A stretch of 25,024 nt of DNA, from the NCBI GenBank assembly GCA_963660495.1, contig CAVKYO010000038.1:1-25024 (forward strand), in the 5' to 3' direction. A program made the translations under genes and the position numbers. Positions 1 through 7,259 of the stretch are shown here, piece after piece. The notes under the pieces are model-generated. The model was not told the DNA's origin. It did no database searches and saw nothing but the letters and a program-made list of their open reading frames with translations. This DNA is from CAG-877 sp963660495. GTDB lineage: Bacteria > Bacillota_I > Bacilli_A > RF39 > UBA660. The stretch's first letter is position 1, and every line of letters begins with the position of its first letter.

Positions 1-68
1 CAGCATATTTATACTACTTTCTTATTTTTTTTGAATTATATGTCTGAATAGTTACCTGTAAATAGGAC

Positions 69-845
69 TTAATTGTTTGTTGCTACTTTATTAAATTCTA
101 AACGTAGTTTGTCTGCTACGGTAACTATAAATTCTGAATTGGTTGGTTTTGCTTTATCAATATCTACGCTATGTCCGAAAATATCTTCCATTAGTTGCCA
201 ATTACCTCTGTTCCAACTAACTTCGATAGCATGTCTTATTGCTCTTTCAACTCGTGATACCGTTGTTTCATATCGTTTAGCTATTTCTGGATATAATTCT
301 TTTGTTATGCCGCCTACTAATTCTGGCTTTTCATAGACTAAAGTTATACCTTCACGAATATATTGATAACCCTTTATGTGAGATGGTACACCTAATTCGT
401 GTAATGTATTAGTAATTGATTTTTGTAAGTTATTATGATACAAGTCAATACTTTTGCCAGCGAACTTTGTTCCCTCTCTTAATTCAATTATTCTTTTCTC
501 TAAGTCAGTTAGTTCGAATGGTTTTAAAATAAAATAGCTTACTCCCATTTCTGACACTTTTCTAATCATATCCTGTGCATTATATGAAGTTAGGATAATA
601 ACATCTTTATCTATTTCCTTCTTTTTCATATGTTCTAATACAGCAATTCCATCCTTGATAGGCATAATTAAATCTAACAATATTATGTCATACTCATCTT
701 TCTTTTTATCGACTAGTAACATTCCTTCTGCTCCATCGTATGCTGTTAAAGTTACATTTATATCAGCATTATCACTAAAATATTCCTTAATCATTTCAAC
801 TAAACTTTTGTTGTCTTCAATGATTAATAAACGTGTTTTTTCCAT
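69..845 (-). CDS. spo0A: Stage 0 sporulation response regulator Spo0A
   Basis: Master transcription factor for entry into sporulation; when phosphorylated through the phosphorelay or by orphan kinases it binds 0A boxes. The 258-residue protein has an N-terminal receiver domain (about 1-125) with acidic pocket E10/D11, phosphoacceptor D58 in LLDLIMP and conserved K108 in LKPF. The C-terminal DNA-binding domain (about 140-258) keeps the family's recognition-helix sequence SRVERAIRHAIEVSWNRG near 197-214. Family length is about 260-270, so it is complete. The start was set at the second ATG (845), because AGGAG lies 5 bases upstream of it; an earlier in-frame ATG at 860 overlaps that ribosome binding site. 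It sits alone downstream of the tpiA terminator, not next to spoIVB as in Bacillus. Family assignment is very secure; sporulation of the organism is inferred. Confidence 0.96.
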   Translation of the reverse strand: MEKTRLLIIEDNKSLVEMIKEYFSDNADINVTLTAYDGAEGMLLVDKKKDEYDIILLDLIMPIKDGIAVLEHMKKKEIDKDVIILTSYNAQDMIRKVSEMGVSYFILKPFELTDLEKRIIELREGTKFAGKSIDLYHNNLQKSITNTLHELGVPSHIKGYQYIREGITLVYEKPELVGGITKELYPEIAKRYETTVSRVERAIRHAIEVSWNRGNWQLMEDIFGHSVDIDKAKPTNSEFIVTVADKLRLEFNKVATNN

Positions 846-878
846 CTTTTCTCCTCTCATATACTACCACGCATTTTA

Positions 879-884
879 ATTATA
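879..884 (-). promoter_or_regulatory. Candidate -10 element of spo0A
   Basis: A perfect TATAAT on the minus strand lies about 35 bases upstream of the chosen spo0A start. No good -35 hexamer is seen 16-18 bases further upstream (the best is TATCAA), so an activator or another element may be needed. Weak to moderate support. Confidence 0.4.
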
Positions 885-910
885 TAACATACTTCGATAA
901 ATTGATAGGC

Positions 911-941
911 AAAAAAAAGACAACTTTTGTCGAAAGTGTCT
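911..941 (-). terminator. Terminator of the pgk-tpiA operon, with an embedded 0A-box match
   Basis: Read on the minus strand, GACAA-AAG-TTGTC forms a short hairpin followed by eight T. An alternative pairing AGACA/TGTCT encloses it. It lies 8 bases beyond the tpiA stop. The plus strand at 926-934 reads TTTGTCGAA, a match to the Spo0A box core (TGTCGAA), so the same bases may also serve as an autoregulatory site upstream of spo0A. The stem is only 5 bp, so the terminator call rests mainly on position and the T tract. Confidence 0.55.
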
Positions 942-948
942 AATTTGT

Positions 949-1641
949 CTAATTTTCTATTTTTTCAATGAGTAATTGTATTTTATCTAGGTGTAAACTT
1001 AATCTACCAATGAGATATCCATCAACAATATTTTCTTTATCTAGTGCTTCTACATTTTCGTCATTGACACTGCCACCGTATAAAATTAAATTGTTAGGAT
1101 AGTACTTTTTTATATGATTAACTACTTCTTTTATCTCTTGGCCAGATGGTATTATTCCTGTACCAATGGACCAGGTCGGCTCATATGCAATAATTATTTT
1201 TTCAATTTCTTCATTTGTTAATTCGAAGAAAGATTCTTTTAAGTCGCTTATAATAACTTCTTCTTTTGCATTTGTTTTTTCACTCTCACCAACACATAAT
1301 ATTGGTGTAATGTCATTAGCTATTAATTGTGTTATTTTTCTGTTTAAGTCTTCAGATGTTTCACAAAATAAATTTCGTCTTTCACTATGTCCTACAAGAG
1401 AGTATTTTACACCAAGCGACTTTAACTGCTCAGCAGATACTTCACCAGTGTAGGGACCTTTTCCGTAGGCGCTAACATTTTGACTACCAAATGGTATTCC
1501 TTCTATACTATTAGATAAATAAATATTGGAAGGAAACAAAATTACTTTTGTATTTTTATGTTTTAGATTTTTTAATTCTTCTTTATATAAAGTAAATTCA
1601 TCTTTTGTTAAATGACATTTATTATTAAGTGCTACTATCAT
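949..1641 (-). CDS. tpiA: Triose-phosphate isomerase (short form)
   Basis: Interconverts dihydroxyacetone phosphate and glyceraldehyde 3-phosphate in cytoplasmic glycolysis. Expected active-site residues are present in order: N6 and K8 (ALNNKC), the electrophile H85 in VGHSERR, catalytic base E154 in AYEPTWSIGTG with the flexible loop 6 following, and phosphate-binding GGSVN at 189-193 and DGYLIGR near 207. At 230 residues it is about 20 shorter than typical TIMs (about 250): the usual N-terminal NWKMN context is altered, and the C-terminal VGGASL motif reads IGRLSL. It is the last gene of the pgk operon, one base after the glycosyltransferase stop, with its ribosome binding site (AAAGGAA) inside that gene. 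Identity is secure; activity is expected from the intact catalytic residues. Confidence 0.93.
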   Translation of the reverse strand: MIVALNNKCHLTKDEFTLYKEELKNLKHKNTKVILFPSNIYLSNSIEGIPFGSQNVSAYGKGPYTGEVSAEQLKSLGVKYSLVGHSERRNLFCETSEDLNRKITQLIANDITPILCVGESEKTNAKEEVIISDLKESFFELTNEEIEKIIIAYEPTWSIGTGIIPSGQEIKEVVNHIKKYYPNNLILYGGSVNDENVEALDKENIVDGYLIGRLSLHLDKIQLLIEKIEN

Positions 1642-1642
1642 A

Positions 1643-2872
1643 TTATTCCTTTCTTATTTTCTTGGTTATCTTTGATATTATACCGAACCTGTCTTCATTT
1701 TCTTTATCAATAAGAGCTCTTTTATACACTTCTAAGACTCTTTCAGCATAGTTTGCAGAACTACAGTGTTCAGCTTGAATTCTAGCTTGATTATCATATT
1801 TTTCTAGCATAGATCTATCAGTATATAGCATTAATACTTTTTCAATATATTCTTTTTCTGTCTCAAATATGAGACCATTTAATTCATTAGTAACTGTCCC
1901 TAAAAAAGATTCATCTTTTATACACAATGGCACAACACTTGCAGCCATGGCTTCTATAACTGTTAGACCTTGAGTTTCGGTGGTTGATGCTGTTGCGAAA
2001 ACATCGGCACAATGGTAATAGAATGGCATTTCTTCCCAAGCTGCTTTTCCAGTAAATATAACATTTTTACTTATACCTAAATTAGTTGCAAGTTGTTCAT
2101 AATTTTCTTTATCCGGACCGTCCCCTACAATAACTAATTTTATATTAGAATGTTTTTCAACTATTTTTTTGTGAGCATTTAATAAAAACTCAACGTTTTT
2201 TTCTGAAGCTAGTCTTCCTACAAATAATATAACAAAGTCTTTCTTTTGAATGTTTAATTTTCTCTTTAAAGTTTGGACATAACTTTTATCCACATTTTCT
2301 GTGTAAAAACGTTCTACTTCTATTCCGGTTGGTACTATATGAATATTTTTTGTAAACTCATATTTTTCTTTAAATAGTTTATATATTTTATTTGTTGGAA
2401 CAATAAGTTCATGTGCTGTTTTATCACAATAAAACTTTGTTAGGTATTCAACTATTTTTTTGCTGGACTTTTCAAAGTAGCCATGTGTTATATAGTGAGT
2501 ATAGTCTTCATATAAAGTATGATATGTGTGAACTAATGGTATATCAAATTGTTTAGCTAATAGACGTGCTAGTATACCTATACCAAATTCTGTATGGGAA
2601 TGAATTATATCTAATTTCCAGTTTTTCATAGTATTAATCATCGTTAAAGGATAGATTCTACTAAGGCGATAATCATAAATACCTACTGGAATTCCTGGAA
2701 CTCTCACAACTCGTTCTTCTTCATCATATTCATATTTTAAGGCGTTATCACTAACAGTAACGACATAGACCGTGTGTCCTTTTTTTTCTAATGCTTTTTT
2801 TAGCATTGCGACACTTGTTGATACTCCATTTATATATGGAGGATATGAATCTGTAAATAAACCTATTCGCAT
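1643..2872 (-). CDS. GT4 glycosyltransferase, likely diacylglycerol glucosyltransferase
   Basis: Family GT4 (GT-B fold) retaining glycosyltransferase of 409 residues. The N-terminal acceptor domain begins MRIGLFTDSYPPYINGVS with the glycine-rich loop around 15, and has HSHTEFGIG at 92-100. The C-terminal nucleotide-sugar domain has FVGRLASEKN near 217-226, and the E-x7-E motif is E299 and E307 (ETQGLTVIE). The N-terminal region and the HTEFGIG motif resemble 1,2-diacylglycerol 3-glucosyltransferases of Firmicutes and Acholeplasma (alMGS type), which make glucolipids for membrane curvature and lipoteichoic acid anchors. It directly follows the flippase-like gene (2 bases) and precedes tpiA (1 base), so it is transcribed with glycolytic genes. 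Substrate is inferred from similarity; a mannosyl or galactosyl donor is not excluded. Confidence 0.85.
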   Translation of the reverse strand: MRIGLFTDSYPPYINGVSTSVAMLKKALEKKGHTVYVVTVSDNALKYEYDEEERVVRVPGIPVGIYDYRLSRIYPLTMINTMKNWKLDIIHSHTEFGIGILARLLAKQFDIPLVHTYHTLYEDYTHYITHGYFEKSSKKIVEYLTKFYCDKTAHELIVPTNKIYKLFKEKYEFTKNIHIVPTGIEVERFYTENVDKSYVQTLKRKLNIQKKDFVILFVGRLASEKNVEFLLNAHKKIVEKHSNIKLVIVGDGPDKENYEQLATNLGISKNVIFTGKAAWEEMPFYYHCADVFATASTTETQGLTVIEAMAASVVPLCIKDESFLGTVTNELNGLIFETEKEYIEKVLMLYTDRSMLEKYDNQARIQAEHCSSANYAERVLEVYKRALIDKENEDRFGIISKITKKIRKE

Positions 2873-2874
2873 AT

Positions 2875-3885
2875 TTAATCATTCTCCTTTTCAGTACTAA
2901 ATAAGAAACCTCCTAAAATCATACCAAAATAGTATGTTATAAAGCGCCAAACAATTAGTAGAGTATTTAATAATACTGTTGGCATAAAGTTGCCAAAGAA
3001 TTTTATAAAGCTGTATTCTATTCCACCTGAAGCTCCTGGAATTGGTACAAATGAACCTACTATTAGGACATAAGCAGATGAAGTTATGGCGGTCATTGGA
3101 TTTAAACTAGTAAAATCATGAAGACCATACATAATAAATAGTGGAATTATATATAGGCAAGTTAAGCTTATCAAGTTTATAAATACTCCAAAAATAAGAA
3201 GCTTTCTTTTTCCTAATAGGTCTTTTGAAACATTATGAAACTCTTCCAACTTTTCATCCCAACATTTCTTTGCTTTTGAGACATTCTTTATGATCTTTAT
3301 TTTACCTAGAAATGTAATTATCCAATTAGATACTTTGCTAGTTATAGTTTTAGATAACATTATAATATATAGTGATACAGCTACAATTACATTTACTATG
3401 AATCCTAAAAGCACTAAATGTTGAAGTAGAGCTACTTTTGGGAAAAGATTAAACATCCAATTACAAGCTACAGCTATGATGCCATATATGACTAGTGCAG
3501 TTTGATAAAATATGAAGTTTTCTATTGTGACACTGGTTGCTTTACTTACTTTTATTCCATGTTCAGCTATCATATATACTTCCATTGGTTGTCCACCTGT
3601 AGAAAATGGAGTTATACCATTAAAAAACTGAGTTATTATATTATGTTTTATAGCCTCTTTAAAAGTTAATTTGTCTTTTTCATTGACACTTTTATATATT
3701 ATATATGCTTTTGAAATGATATATATAAAATATAGTAATATAGCTATTAAAAGATACAAGATATTTATTTTAGATAGTGTTACGACTATACTTTCTAGAT
3801 TATCTTTTAAAAGTAAAAAGAGTACTATTATAGTAATTATTAATAAAATTATACTGTTTTTTTTAATGTTTTTTATTGTTTCCAT
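2875..3885 (-). CDS. Flippase-like integral membrane protein (LPG synthase TM family)
   Basis: A 336-residue polytopic membrane protein of the 'lysylphosphatidylglycerol synthase transmembrane region' / flippase-like family (as in AglD and the membrane half of MprF). About eight hydrophobic helices are visible, beginning with a segment at about 9-27. The family hallmark near the C-terminus reads VPIPGASGGIEYSF, matching the usual P-x-PGG-x-G-x-x-E pattern. There is no soluble aminoacyl-transferase domain, so it is the stand-alone translocase type. Its first 23 bases overlap the end of the GNAT-like gene, and a glycosyltransferase follows after 2 bases. This suggests it moves or presents a glycolipid made by its neighbour. 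The role is inference; membership in the family is well supported. Confidence 0.85.
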   Translation of the reverse strand: METIKNIKKNSIILLIITIIVLFLLLKDNLESIVVTLSKINILYLLIAILLYFIYIISKAYIIYKSVNEKDKLTFKEAIKHNIITQFFNGITPFSTGGQPMEVYMIAEHGIKVSKATSVTIENFIFYQTALVIYGIIAVACNWMFNLFPKVALLQHLVLLGFIVNVIVAVSLYIIMLSKTITSKVSNWIITFLGKIKIIKNVSKAKKCWDEKLEEFHNVSKDLLGKRKLLIFGVFINLISLTCLYIIPLFIMYGLHDFTSLNPMTAITSSAYVLIVGSFVPIPGASGGIEYSFIKFFGNFMPTVLLNTLLIVWRFITYYFGMILGGFLFSTEKEND

Positions 3886-4381
3886 CTAATAGTCCTTCCT
3901 TAGCAAGATAGCTGTCTTTATCAACTAAATAAATATTAGTACCATTATCTTCCCCTAGGTCTTCAAAGCCTGATTCAAGTATTGCTAGTGCTGTTTTGGT
4001 ATCGGAACTGTTAATATTTATAAACACTTCTTCCATTCCTAAACTTTTTATGGCATATGAGGTAATTGCTTGTAACATCATCTTTTTAGTACTCTCATTC
4101 TTTGAAGGGAGAAGTGTTAAATAGCAAGACTTTATGTCTTTATAACAGTCAATCATACAGCCTGATATTAGGGTAGAATCTTCTTCAAGAAATAGAAATT
4201 GTTCTACTTCATTTGAAGTTCTTACGTAATCATTATAGCCGGATTCTGTATACTTATCCTTTGTAGTTTCTATGGTGTGTGATACTCCATGGTCTTGAAA
4301 TGACGCAGTTTCATAATTTTTGATAAGTTCAATATGCTTGTTATCATAAGGATTTGCTATTAAAAGGCTTTTTTTCGCCAT
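3863..4381 (-). CDS. Degenerate GNAT-like protein
   Basis: A 172-residue soluble protein. A central stretch (about 60-145) looks like a GNAT acetyltransferase fold: a beta strand FLFLEEDSTLISGCMI, another strand SCYLTLLPS, then a helix with KKMMLQAITSYAIKSLG, and VFININSSDTKTALAILESGF, the usual asparagine-plus-'A..i.esgF' signature of GNAT C-termini. The glycine-rich acetyl-CoA loop (R/Q-x-x-G-x-G/A) is not clearly present; the equivalent region reads SKNESTKKMM. It may therefore not bind CoA in the normal way. It follows pgk by 10 bases, has an AGGTGA ribosome binding site, and overlaps the flippase-like gene by 23 bases, implying translational coupling. Function unknown; fold assignment moderate. 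Confidence 0.6.
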   Translation of the reverse strand: MAKKSLLIANPYDNKHIELIKNYETASFQDHGVSHTIETTKDKYTESGYNDYVRTSNEVEQFLFLEEDSTLISGCMIDCYKDIKSCYLTLLPSKNESTKKMMLQAITSYAIKSLGMEEVFININSSDTKTALAILESGFEDLGEDNGTNIYLVDKDSYLAKEGLLDGNNKKH

Positions 4382-4391
4382 AAGAAGTCAC

Positions 4392-5570
4392 CTACTTTAT
4401 TACTTCAATTCCTGGTAATTTCTTTCCTTCTAGATATTCAAGAGTTGCTCCTCCTCCAGTAGAGGCATGATATACTTTATCTTTATATCCTAAAGTTGCA
4501 GCAGCAGCTACAATATCACCACCGCCTAAAATAGCTTTTATATTATTATCAACAAGGTATTTTAAAATTTCTTTTGTTCCTTCTTGATAATTTTCAAATT
4601 CATAGACACCTAAAGGTCCATTACATACTACTATTTTAGCATCTTTTAAATAATTTTCATATAATTCTGTTGTTTTTGGACCAATGTCTAAACCTAATTC
4701 ATTATATTCAAGTTCGGTTATGTCCTTAATTTTAATTGGTGTATCATTTGAATATTCTGTTGTTGCTTTAACATCAACTGGTAAAACTATCTTTTCTGAA
4801 TGATTCTTTAACATTTCTGTACAGAAGTCTAGACTCTCTTGATCAACTATTGAGTTTCCAACTTCGTATCCTTCAGCTTTTAAGAATGTAAATGCCATTC
4901 CACCAGCGATTAATATCTTATCAGCTTTAGTAACTAGATTTTCAATTACACCTATCTTGTCGGCAACTTTTGCACCGCCTAATATTACAATAAATGGATG
5001 TTCGGGACTATTTAATTCACTTAAGGCATTTAATTCTTCTTCAATTAGGAAGCCGAAGGCTGAATCATTAGGTAATTTACTTGCGATACCAACATTGGAA
5101 GCATGGGCTCTATGTATTGTACCAAAGGCATCATTAATAAATACTTCGCCAAGAGAAGCCCAGTATTTACCAAGTTCTTCATCATTAGAACTTTCCTTTT
5201 TACCAGCTAAATCTTCATATCTAGTGTTTTGAAGTAGAACAATATCTTTTTCTTTCATATTAGAAATAGCATCTTCTACAGCTTGACCTCTTGTAGCATT
5301 AACAAATGTTACTTTTTTATCTAATAATTCACTTAGACGAGTCGCAACTGGAGCTAGGTCATTTTTCTTTAAATCTGCTTCTTCTTTTACTCTACCAAGG
5401 TGTGATAAAAGTATAACTTTAGCATTATGTTTCAGACAATAATTAATAGTTTTTAAACTAGCTTTAATTCTAGTATCATCAATTATTTTTCCATCTTTAA
5501 TAGGCACATTAAAATCACATCTAATTATTACTTTCTTTCCTTCTATATTAATATCTTTTATAGTTTTCAT
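4392..5570 (-). CDS. pgk: Phosphoglycerate kinase
   Basis: Transfers the acyl phosphate of 1,3-bisphosphoglycerate to ADP, the first ATP-yielding step of glycolysis. The 392-residue length is normal. Signatures include the N-terminal RCDFNVPIKDG (about 18-28), LLSHLGRVK near 54-62, GGAKVADKIGVIENL around 200, IAGGMAFTFLKAEGYEVG after it, and the C-terminal nucleotide motifs GGGDIVAAA and STGGGATLEYLEGK. It is the first gene of the operon that ends with tpiA. AAGGAGG lies 8 bases upstream of the ATG, so the start is clear. gap is not cotranscribed: a terminator and a spacer of over 500 bases separate them. Confidence 0.97.
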   Translation of the reverse strand: MKTIKDINIEGKKVIIRCDFNVPIKDGKIIDDTRIKASLKTINYCLKHNAKVILLSHLGRVKEEADLKKNDLAPVATRLSELLDKKVTFVNATRGQAVEDAISNMKEKDIVLLQNTRYEDLAGKKESSNDEELGKYWASLGEVFINDAFGTIHRAHASNVGIASKLPNDSAFGFLIEEELNALSELNSPEHPFIVILGGAKVADKIGVIENLVTKADKILIAGGMAFTFLKAEGYEVGNSIVDQESLDFCTEMLKNHSEKIVLPVDVKATTEYSNDTPIKIKDITELEYNELGLDIGPKTTELYENYLKDAKIVVCNGPLGVYEFENYQEGTKEILKYLVDNNIKAILGGGDIVAAAATLGYKDKVYHASTGGGATLEYLEGKKLPGIEVIK

Positions 5571-5596
5571 AGGCTAATCCTCCTTATTTCATATAA

Positions 5597-5605
5597 AGTA
5601 TAGCA
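5597..5605 (-). promoter_or_regulatory. Extended -10 promoter of the pgk operon
   Basis: Minus-strand TGCTATACT is a TGn extended -10 element about 27 bases upstream of the pgk ATG. No consensus -35 is present, which is common for extended -10 promoters. It lies directly downstream of the terminator at 5617-5643, so the pgk operon begins here. Confidence 0.6.
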
Positions 5606-5616
5606 TTTTTCCTCGT

Positions 5617-5643
5617 AAAAAAAAAGAAGTTGCCTTCTTTTTT
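5617..5643 (-). terminator. Rho-independent terminator before pgk
   Basis: On the minus strand AAAAAAGAAG, a four-base GCAA loop, then CTTC followed by a run of nine T. The stem can extend through the A/T tracts. It ends whatever is transcribed from the right, including the small frame that stops at 5652, and insulates pgk from it. Confidence 0.8.
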
Positions 5644-5651
5644 ACATTTTA

Positions 5652-5800
5652 CTAAACATTTAATTTGCTTGTATCTGATGCAAGATTACTAGAAATATCT
5701 GTATCTTGAGTATTGTAAGCTTGTGCAACACTTTCAACAATTTGTTTTTCTGCTTCTTTTAATTTATTTAAGTAGTTTAAAGCACTCCCATCTTTGACAT
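5652..5800 (-). pseudogene. Small gene remnant or frameshifted small ORF
   Basis: A reading frame of about 47 codons closes at TAG 5652-5654 and is protein-like: it runs DGSALNYLNKLKEAEKQI, continues with an acidic serine-rich segment, and ends SNLASDTSKLNV. It looks like one amphipathic helix plus a polar tail. The frame has no ATG, GTG or TTG before an in-frame stop just upstream. An ATG at 5798-5800 (MSKMGVL, then stop) lies in a different frame, and an AAGGAG ribosome binding site sits 17 bases before it. A terminator follows 9 bases after the stop. A good ribosome binding site, helix-like coding and a terminator argue for a once-real small gene now broken by one indel, or an unusual (AUC) start. 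No family recognised. Confidence 0.4.
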
Positions 5801-5851
5801 TTGTGATATAAAAAACGCTCCTTATCCCTTATTTTTCTAGGTTTTTTATAA

Positions 5852-6056
5852 TTTTAAAAGTTTCGTACTATTTTTTAAGTTTTTTCACAGCATTTAAAAT
5901 TGTGCGAAAATACGAGTATTGTAAAAATTTCATTAATACAAAATTGCTAATTTATTGTAAAAGTATTAACTTGTTCTTGAAAAATTATCATTTTTATTTT
6001 TTTGTTACAGTTGAAATTTCTCACTATAAAAAAACATAGTACGCAGAATTTTAAAA
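5852..6056. repeat. Imperfect long inverted repeat, MITE-like
   Basis: The left end reads TTTTAAAA (5852-5859), then CGTACTAT (5864-5871), then a T tract. The right end, complemented, reads TTTTAAAA (6049-6056), then CGTACTAT (6036-6043), then a T tract. Two matching 8-base blocks in the same order, with slightly different spacing, give about 25-base imperfect terminal inverted repeats around roughly 200 noncoding bases. This could be a small nonautonomous element or an RNA stem; low complexity weakens it. Confidence 0.35.
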
Positions 6057-6110
6057 GCTTGAAAAACCTTATAAATAAAGGGAATGCAAGCTTTTTCATG
6101 CAGCAACTGT
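6007..6110. repeat. Nested inverted repeats downstream of gap
   Basis: Three concentric pairings: ACAGTTG (6007-6013) with CAACTGT (6104-6110); AAAAGCTTG (6053-6061) with CAAGCTTTT (6087-6095); CCTT (6067-6070) with AAGG (6078-6081). In the gap transcript this would form a branched 3' structure, possibly protective against nucleases or part of a termination signal, though no long U run follows the inner stem. Confidence 0.45.
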
Positions 6111-6133
6111 CAAAGAAAAGATACCATATTTTT

Positions 6134-7138
6134 TTACTTTTCCATTAAGTATTTAGCTGTTCTTACCATTTGAGCAGTGTAGCCCATTTCATTATCATAC
6201 CAAGCTACTACTTTTAGTAATTGTTTTCCATCTACTTCTAATATGTTAGTAGATAAACCATCTACTACTGAACCGCATCTTCTACCAATAACATCGCTTG
6301 ATACGATAGGGTCATCTGTATATTCAAGAGTTTCATTAGTAGCATCTTTTAAAGCTTTGTTTACTTCTTCTACTGTTGTATTCTTCTTCAATTCTAATAC
6401 TAGGTCTACTACTGAACCTGTTGTGACAGGAACTCTCATCGCAACACCAGCTAGTTTTCCTTCTAGATTTGGACATACTTTTCCAATAGCTGAAGCTGCT
6501 CCAGTTGATGCTGGAACAATGTTTGCACCACAGGCTCTTCCACGACGAGCTTTTATTCCTTTTTTATGAGCGACATCTAAAGTAGCTTGATCATTAGTAT
6601 AGGCATGAACTGTTGTCATATAACCTTTTTCTATACCAAAAACTTTGTCAATAACATTTACTACTGGTGCTAGACAGTTTGTAGTACAACTTGCTGCTGA
6701 AATAATTTGTTCATCTCCTGTTAATATTTCATGATTAACATTGTAAACAACTGTTTTTACATTTCCTTTTGCTGGTGCAGAAATAATTACTTTTTTAGCT
6801 CCAGCACTGATATGAGCCATAGCCTTTTCATCTGATGTAAATAAACCAGTACATTCAAATACTACATCAATATCTAAATCTTTCCATGGTAACATAGCAG
6901 GATCTTTTTCAGCATAAACTCTTACTTTTCTTCCGCCTACTATAATGTAGTCTCCTTCAAATGTTATTTCATTAATACGATAATTTCCATGATTAGTATC
7001 ATATTTTAATAAATACGCTAATTGTTCAGCATCTGTTAAATCGTTTATTGCGACAACTTCATAGTCTTCACTTTCTTCCATTAATCGAAATGCTAAACGT
7101 CCGATTCTTCCGAATCCATTTATTGCGACTTTAATCAT
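6134..7138 (-). CDS. gap: Glyceraldehyde-3-phosphate dehydrogenase, type I
   Basis: Oxidises and phosphorylates glyceraldehyde 3-phosphate with NAD to give 1,3-bisphosphoglycerate, feeding Pgk. The 334-residue protein starts with the Rossmann motif INGFGRIGRLAF (7-18). The second beta strand ends VVAINDLTD, with an acidic residue expected for NAD preference. The catalytic cysteine is in SAASCTTNCLAP (near 150), and the conserved histidine follows at about 177 in TTVHAYTNDQ. The C-terminal segment WYDNEMGY is typical. It is monocistronic, with its own strong promoter. The gene downstream on the same strand is the small remnant, not pgk, unlike the cggR-gap-pgk-tpi operon of Bacillus. Confidence 0.97.
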   Translation of the reverse strand: MIKVAINGFGRIGRLAFRLMEESEDYEVVAINDLTDAEQLAYLLKYDTNHGNYRINEITFEGDYIIVGGRKVRVYAEKDPAMLPWKDLDIDVVFECTGLFTSDEKAMAHISAGAKKVIISAPAKGNVKTVVYNVNHEILTGDEQIISAASCTTNCLAPVVNVIDKVFGIEKGYMTTVHAYTNDQATLDVAHKKGIKARRGRACGANIVPASTGAASAIGKVCPNLEGKLAGVAMRVPVTTGSVVDLVLELKKNTTVEEVNKALKDATNETLEYTDDPIVSSDVIGRRCGSVVDGLSTNILEVDGKQLLKVVAWYDNEMGYTAQMVRTAKYLMEK

Positions 7139-7161
7139 ATTATCATCCTCCTTATATTTTC

Positions 7162-7190
7162 ATTATATAGTTTTACTTTTTTTGTTTCAA
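7162..7190 (-). promoter_or_regulatory. Sigma-A promoter of gap
   Basis: Minus-strand -35 TTGAAA (7185-7190), exactly 17 bases, -10 TATAAT (7162-7167). The ribosome binding site AAGGAGG follows about 10 bases later, 6 bases before the ATG, giving a very short leader with no room for a riboswitch. Confidence 0.82.
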
Positions 7191-7259
7191 TATATTCTAT
7201 TTTTTTTGACACTTTTAATTGTAAAAAAATACCCGTATATATAATATGGATATTAATCT

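Larger units (their letters stand above)
5801..6133. other. Noncoding spacer with inverted repeats
   Basis: About 330 very A+T-rich bases between gap and the small remnant. I see no convincing reading frame, tRNA or known riboswitch. It contains an imperfect long inverted repeat (5852-6056) and a nested hairpin block (6007-6110), listed separately. No clear terminator with a T tract follows gap. Confidence 0.5.

Noticed and set aside
5652..5800. Programmed -1 frameshift at TTTAAAC in the small gene
   Set aside because: The heptamer is in phase with the frame that lacks a start codon, so slipping there would leave the long frame rather than enter it.
7217..7245. ATACCCGTAT next to a seven-A tract as a terminator of the kinase gene
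   Set aside because: The stem would be 4 bp with a two-base loop, which is not foldable as RNA.
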